The translations under genes were made by a program, and so were the position numbers. Under the pieces are notes generated by a model. It searched no databases. It was not told where the DNA came from and worked only from the letters and a program-made list of their open reading frames with translations. Shown piece by piece: positions 59,351 through 64,000 of a DNA stretch of 64,000 bases (positions are counted from its first letter, which is position 1; the number at the start of each line of letters is the position of its first letter). Origin of the DNA: Suillus spraguei (lineage: Eukaryota; Basidiomycota; Agaricomycetes; Boletales; Suillaceae); NCBI GenBank assembly GCA_016800925.1, contig JABCPU010000008.1, positions 1 to 64,000 of the forward strand. Direction: 5' to 3'.

Positions 59351-60383
59351 TCATACGTGTAAATGGGGTATATGTCCACTGGAACTGGAGGTAAAGGAGG
59401 TATTAGAAGACCTTGGGGATGCGAGGCCATCTTCAACGTCAGGGATAGCTAGACTCGAAGCGGTATATTCGTTGCCATCGGCTGCACCAGTTCGCGCGCC
59501 TGCTTCGGGAACCGTGTCTATCGGGGCATTTATCCGATTATCGTAACCAGATTTCACGCGATTATTCGAGACCGACTCCCTAATGATGCAAATAATCAGT
59601 TTGAAAGAGGCACACTACGTAAAAAGAAACCCAACCGAATTTCAGCAATCAAATCATCAATAGCATACCAAGCGAGAGGACCATATGCAACACCCCGCCA
59701 CCAGCCTAGCATATCGGCAGGGGCTAGATAAGCGTGTGCATGAAGATGATCTGTAATAGGAATTTTGTTGTCTTTGAAAGGTGGAGTAATGAAGCCGATC
59801 CGGAACTGGGATTCGGTAGGTTGTAGAGGTACCGAAGGTGAGGAACTATTGCCAGATGAGAAAAGGGGGGAAGAGGACGGTGGCGATGCGCTCAAAAGCC
59901 TCCTGCCGAGGTTTTTAACATTTACAAGAAGGGGCAAGTCACTGGAAGACTACCGAAAACCAGGTAAGATTCTTCGCCGCGGGGAGGCCTGAGATTTTAC
60001 GTACCAAGGTGTATATCGATGGAACATGCAGACTGGGGCATTGGATCAGGGGAAAGTACTTGAGGAATCTGGTATGGTAGATAGAAGACTTACTTGAACG
60101 CTATGATTATATGACCATTGGAAGATACTGGATAAGTTTTCTCCCGGTATGCGGTAAAATTTTCGTCTCTCCAGATTATTTCTGGTTCTGCTGGCGCGTC
60201 TGGACAGGTGGGTGAGCGTGGGGGCTGACCGGGGACTTGAACTGCCGCAGTGGCCACAATCCCGCAAATAGGACACCCGGGCTTTGGTGCAAAAGCCATC
60301 AAGTACGAAGCTGACTCGCAGTGAACGTTTGAGCGTTCGAACAAGGGCTCTTGAGTCTTGACCGAATCAGCATTTAGTCCCAA
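59351..60383 (-). CDS. HIT (histidine triad) family hydrolase
   Basis: Nucleotide hydrolase or transferase of the HIT superfamily, closest in layout to aprataxin/Hnt-like fungal proteins. Exons 60,094-60,383, 60,005-60,068, 59,636-59,949 and 59,351-59,579 total 897 nt (298 aa), with all junctions canonical and in phase. CPICGIV opens the domain (residues about 30), then IWRDENFTAYREKTYPVSSN and IIIAFK, LHVPSIYTL, DLPLLVNVKNLGRRLL, and the catalytic triad DHLHAHAYL (HxHxH). WYAIDDLIAEIRESVSNN follows and a Ser-rich disordered tail ends HIPHLHV. A later in-frame Met (MAFAPKPG) could also serve as start. Head-to-head with the TRAX gene, 79 bp apart. Confidence 0.87.
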
Positions 60384-60462
60384 ACAGCACGTGACTTTTA
60401 CGTTAACTCAAAAGTACACTTGATGTTGCACGTTCTCTCCACCTTGTTGGCACGCTTTCCAA
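60384..60462. promoter_or_regulatory. 79-bp bidirectional promoter region
   Basis: Separates the start codons of the divergent HIT and TRAX genes, so the two must share a very compact promoter or overlapping 5' UTRs. Confidence 0.45.
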
Positions 60463-61556
60463 ATGGGAACACATCGAGAAAGCGTCGTCGAAGCATTTGA
60501 TGAGTTCCGACAAGAAATAGACGAACATCATGACCGGAGAGAACGACTTATCAAGGTTCCAGGCTCTTGAAAGAATCAACTGTGTCACTGAACATTCTGA
60601 CTCTTCCGATAGATAAGCCGGGATGCAACAAACCTTTCAAAGAAAGTCATCTTTCTACTTCACCGAGCAATGATAGAAGAATCCAATAATTCTAATCCCT
60701 CTCTGCGAGTAGTCCGTCGCGGTCGTGAAAAGCTTCGGGAAGTGCAAGCGTTGTATGCACAATTAAGGCTCGAGGTACAAGCTGAGCGGTTCTGGCACTA
60801 CCACAGAGCAGTATCGCCGGGCCTCCAAGAGTGGGCTCTAACATGGCAAATTGGTTGGCATATATATTGAACGCCTTTGACCTCAGGTATATCGAAGCGC
60901 TGGGCTTTGCCCACTACCTTGAGCATGGCACTATGGTCTCGTATGAGGAAGTCCAGCTTTCCCTTTCTGACGAGAACGGCATACCTGTGCGTATCCTACA
61001 CCTGAATGTTGCCTGTATGACTGAATTTTGCACTCTACGATACGACCCTAGTATTTCACTCTTCCGAAGGAAGATTACTTGCTCGGCTTGTCTGATGTCA
61101 CTGGCGAACTCATGCGATTTGCAATATCTGGAATAGCTCAGAAAGGCGGTCGCGCCAGAGCCAGAGAAGTGTGTGCATTCGTCCGGCAATGCAAGGCAGG
61201 CAAGTCAGTCAGCTTGACAATAATGTGCAAAGGTGTGATTGTGGATAGGCAGATTTTGAGCGCTTTACTCCTTACGTTAAGGAGTTATCCAAGAAACAGG
61301 CTGTAACCTCACAATCTCTGGAAAAGATCGAGGACGGTAGCGTTTTTCTATCGCCTGGCATTTAGAATAAGTACTGAAAGTTGTCCCAGCGGTATATGCC
61401 ATCGTGGTTCGAGGATCTGAGTATGACATCCCCCCTGATATGTTAGACGACCTCATTGCGCAGTCAATCTCAAACTTCAGTTCTACTACCAGTGCAAAAT
61501 CGAGACTCAGTCAAAGAGACGTTCGGAGCGGAGACGATTACGACGAAGAAATTTGA
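60463..61556 (+). CDS. Translin-associated factor X (TRAX)
   Basis: Partner of translin in the nucleic-acid-binding octamer; in other fungi and animals the complex (C3PO) degrades small RNA and tRNA fragments, TRAX supplying the catalytic acidic residues. Start ATG 60,463 (MGTHRESVVEAFDEFRQEID). Continues DHHDRRERLIK-like sequence, ISRDATNLSKKVIFLLHR, EVQALYAQLRLEVQAERFW, VSPGLQE-YIEALGFAHYLEHG, YFTLPKEDYLLGLSDVTGEL, MRFAISGIAQKGGRARAREV and YAIVVRGSEYDIPPDMLDDL. The intron near 61,198-61,255 is GC-AG (AAGGCAG/GCAAGT ... GGCAG/ATTTTG), giving K-A-D-F-E-R in frame. The last exon ends YDEEI* at 61,556. The translin helical-bundle pattern is clear throughout. Confidence 0.93.
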
Positions 61557-62485
61557 TACTCAGCAAAATTAGTTAGTGCGACAGTTCCAGCTTAGCTTGG
61601 GCGGTTGCGATGCCAATTACAGTAAGTTTGCTCCATAAATACTGCGTACTTCACACAAAAGTTGAAATCCGAATGTCAAACCACTATTACAGCCGTTTAC
61701 ATATAATGCTAGGCCAAATGTCAAAAATAAAACTGGGCGGCGTTGTTTGAATTGCAATGTCCGGCCAGATACCACGAATTTCTGGATATGTGATGTCCTG
61801 TACTTGAGCGTCATACGATCGTACATTGAACGTTGAAAATTAAAGTTTGTAGGTTGACTTCTGGCCTAGTAGCATTCTGCAAACGGCTGTCATGCTGGTT
61901 TCAAACATTGATACTGCCTAAGGCGGGAGCTCCGGATCGACATTCCGTCTATTCATGTTAATAGCAGCTGTGAAAATAAAATGCTATGTGCAACAGCCAC
62001 ATTGTGTTGTGTAAGATCCCGTGACTCAGGTATCAGAATAGTCAGCAAACCCCTGAAATGTGAAATCCCAGGGTAAGCACTGAACACCACGACATTCAAC
62101 GAGGACATAGCTACGTTGTTTCCGCGATCAACAACGGCAGATAGAAAATGACCTTACTTAATAACACATTACATGGGTGACAAAACGCCGACCTGTGGCT
62201 CGCTTGCTTGGTAGCAAAGATGAATCCCGACGTGGTGCATGCAATGTCCACACACGTTCGGAATTATTATGAGTGCTCAGACACCGCCAGAATAACATAA
62301 TCCCACACGTAAGGCGAAACGCTACTTGCTTGATAGCATCCCGTAGTTGATAGGGGTGTGGCAAGATCGACTGAACAGGAAATATATTATACGCGGCGGA
62401 CGAAGCAATTGACCGAATGGAAATTTAATTGATGGCAAGACTGTGGCACCAACAACGCCACCTTCCGGCTGTGCATGCCTGGATA
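61557..62485. other. Intergenic, no gene seen
   Basis: Only ORFs under 70 codons on either strand. No repeats recognised. Confidence 0.5.
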
Positions 62486-62488
62486 ATA

Positions 62489-63100
62489 CTCATGAGAATG
62501 GGAATTCAAAGAACGTCAGATATACTGCAGCAAGCCCGATGAGACGTGCTAGGACGCAAACCCACGTTCGTATTAAAATGTTATTATCAAAAGCAGTGCC
62601 AGGAATACAACCTATTTTCCGCAGCGATCGTTCTAAATACATCGAGCCCTGCAAAATGCATGCATTTAAAGTCATGGCTGTGCCAGTGAGTAAATTACCT
62701 GAGAAGAGTAAAGGCCAGCCTCACATGATGCCGCTTGGTATAATAGTAAACACTTGAGGGTTCAGCTCCACAAACCAGGTGCTCTCAGTGGGCGTACTTA
62801 CACCTGCAGGGGATTGCGGAAAATGAAACTGCACAGTGGTTATAGAAGTCATTGTTAGGATTAGGGTATCGATAAATGGGAGATAGGGAGCCCCCACGAA
62901 CAAGTATCGCATATATATCTCCACGATCTTCCCCGGACCGATGTAGTAGTACATCAAAATCAGCTGAAAAGGCGTTTAATGGATCTGAATCTAAATTGTC
63001 AACTCGGCTTTGAAATTGGGGCGAAACGAAATGAGTACTGTGCACACATACCCCCCGATGAACACCCACCAGCAGCACAGTTCCAGCAAGTGAACCTAAG
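62489..63100 (-). CDS. Possible small membrane protein, uncertain
   Basis: Read leftwards, three pieces can be joined by plausible short introns. The first is HLLELCCWWVFIGG (about 63,085-63,045). The second is LILMYYYIGPGKIVEI ... FVGAPYLPFIDTLILTMTSI (about 62,965-62,815). The third is a frame of about 62,660-62,489 with RTWVCVLARLIGLAAVYLTF ending in a stop. At least three hydrophobic segments are present. No start codon or family could be assigned; may be a gene fragment. Confidence 0.3.
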
Positions 63101-63678
63101 TTAACTACATGATATCGACGGTGATTGCTAAGTTGCCCGGCTTTAAATATTGATGTGACATGTGAGCAGCATGGATCTTATCCAGAGCACTGAAGTATTT
63201 TTGACTTAAAAAACTCCCTGTCGCTGTTCAAAGACGCATTTGGATTAGTATCCGAGTATAAGGCATTGGAATTTGGCACTAACTGGAAGCTCTGGGTTCA
63301 GCGCGGCGGTAGTAGTGCTAAACCACTCGGATAGTTGCGATTACCATTGAGTTGACAGCCTGGAGCTAGGCTATCTGTACTGTGTATTTCTGGAAATTGG
63401 TTCCGGTCACTTGAAAAGATAGCAAGTCATTTTGAAAAACCGTTCATTGAATTTGTGCGTGCTTGGGGAAAGGGAGCTTTAAATACGGCGGCCTTTGTGA
63501 ATTATGAGAGATTTAACACCGAGCTTACTAAGCGTGATGCGATCAATATCACTGCAGGTCAATTTACGTGTTGTGACGTGTAAGATAACAGATAAGTCAC
63601 AATTTCAAGCTGTGGCGTCGTCAATATCAAATGTAACAACAATTACGATAGGGGATATTGAATGAGGTCCGTATGTCG
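63101..63678. other. Intergenic, no gene seen
   Basis: No coding signal or repeat recognised on either strand. Confidence 0.5.
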
Positions 63679-64000
63679 TCACCGTCTCAGTGCTCTTCGG
63701 TGGGGTAAAATCTCCACAATCTCATCATCTTCATAGCTCCCATCTTCATCTTCATCATCATCTTCATCATGATAATAAACCGGTGCCACGTATGAAACAA
63801 CAGCGCCTTGATAACGCCTTCTACGTTGAGCATTTTCTTTTGCCTTGACCATCAGTGCATTCGCTTGCGCGATTCTCCTCCATTTGCTGTAATAAGAGTA
63901 TGTCAACGAAGGTTGCAATGGACTTAGGAGCTTACTCATGACGCTTGCTCCACTCTTCTAACCTGTTTCCCTTTTCCTGCCATTCTAATCGTCCACTGAC
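63679..64000 (-). CDS. 3' end of an unknown gene leaving the window
   Basis: The last exon (63,679-about 63,893) joins, across a GT-AG intron of about 48 bp, to an exon running off the right edge (SGRLEWQEKGNRLEEWSKRH). The sequence continues KWRRIAQANALMVKAKENAQ, a basic helix with RRRRYQ, an aspartate/glutamate-rich stretch (YYHDEDDDEDEDGSYEDDE) and the end EILPHRRALRR. Composition suggests a nuclear protein; function unknown. Confidence 0.55.

Noticed and set aside
59286..59546. 86-codon plus-strand ORF downstream of Blm10
   Set aside because: It is antisense to the last exon of the HIT gene, which joins in phase to the upstream exons and gives a coherent C-terminal tail.

Overview
The window reads as nuclear DNA of a filamentous basidiomycete, most likely an Agaricomycete. 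Genes have many short GT-AG introns (a few GC-AG). The transposon families seen (KDZ with a CxC2 cysteine cluster, TET/JBP dioxygenase, chromodomain Ty3/gypsy, DUF6533 membrane proteins) are typical of mushroom-forming fungi. About 40 kb of mobile and repetitive DNA on the left meets a compact housekeeping block on the right.

Layout. 1-3,025: chromodomain gypsy pol, cut by the window edge and broken by single-base indels. About 2,970-4,060 (-): a zinc-module protein gene, interrupted at 4,060. 4,060-25,258: a roughly 21-kb composite element with near-identical terminal inverted repeats at least 1.4 kb long. They are built of GGGCCCACCCGTCTA-type units and grade into a CpG-rich satellite with an exact 78-bp period. 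Inside, in order, are a twin-zinc-module coiled-coil protein (-), an acidic repeat protein (+), an unknown multi-exon protein (-), a CxC2-KDZ transposase (+), an unknown 246-aa protein (+), a second satellite block, and a TET/JBP 5-methylcytosine dioxygenase (-). 25,672-29,499: an old solo LTR that has been invaded by two younger copies of itself and about 0.95 kb of other DNA. 29,600-39,940 (-): remains of a DNA-transposon gene set (Myb/SANT-like and C2H2-finger proteins), split by a young full-length gypsy element at 31,040-37,584 with apparently identical 476-bp LTRs and a CAGGA duplication.

The block from 40,650 on holds single-copy genes: DUF6533 membrane protein (-), ribosomal protein eS27 (-), BTG/Tob-type protein (+), a small unknown ORF (+), biotin synthase (+), Rxt2-like HDAC-complex subunit (+), Blm10/PA200 proteasome activator (+, ends in the HbYX tail YYA), HIT hydrolase (-), translin-associated factor X (+), a doubtful membrane protein (-), and an unknown gene leaving the window (-).

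The most interesting part is the KDZ-TET element. It packages a transposase, a probable 5mC-oxidising enzyme and several accessory proteins between CpG-dense palindromic repeats. This layout invites the hypothesis that the element demethylates its own ends. The general KDZ-TET linkage in fungi has been described before; the intact 21-kb architecture and its accessory genes are what deserve attention here. Separately, many genes carry lone single-base indels, mostly in short homopolymers, even in a retroelement with identical LTRs, which suggests residual consensus errors.
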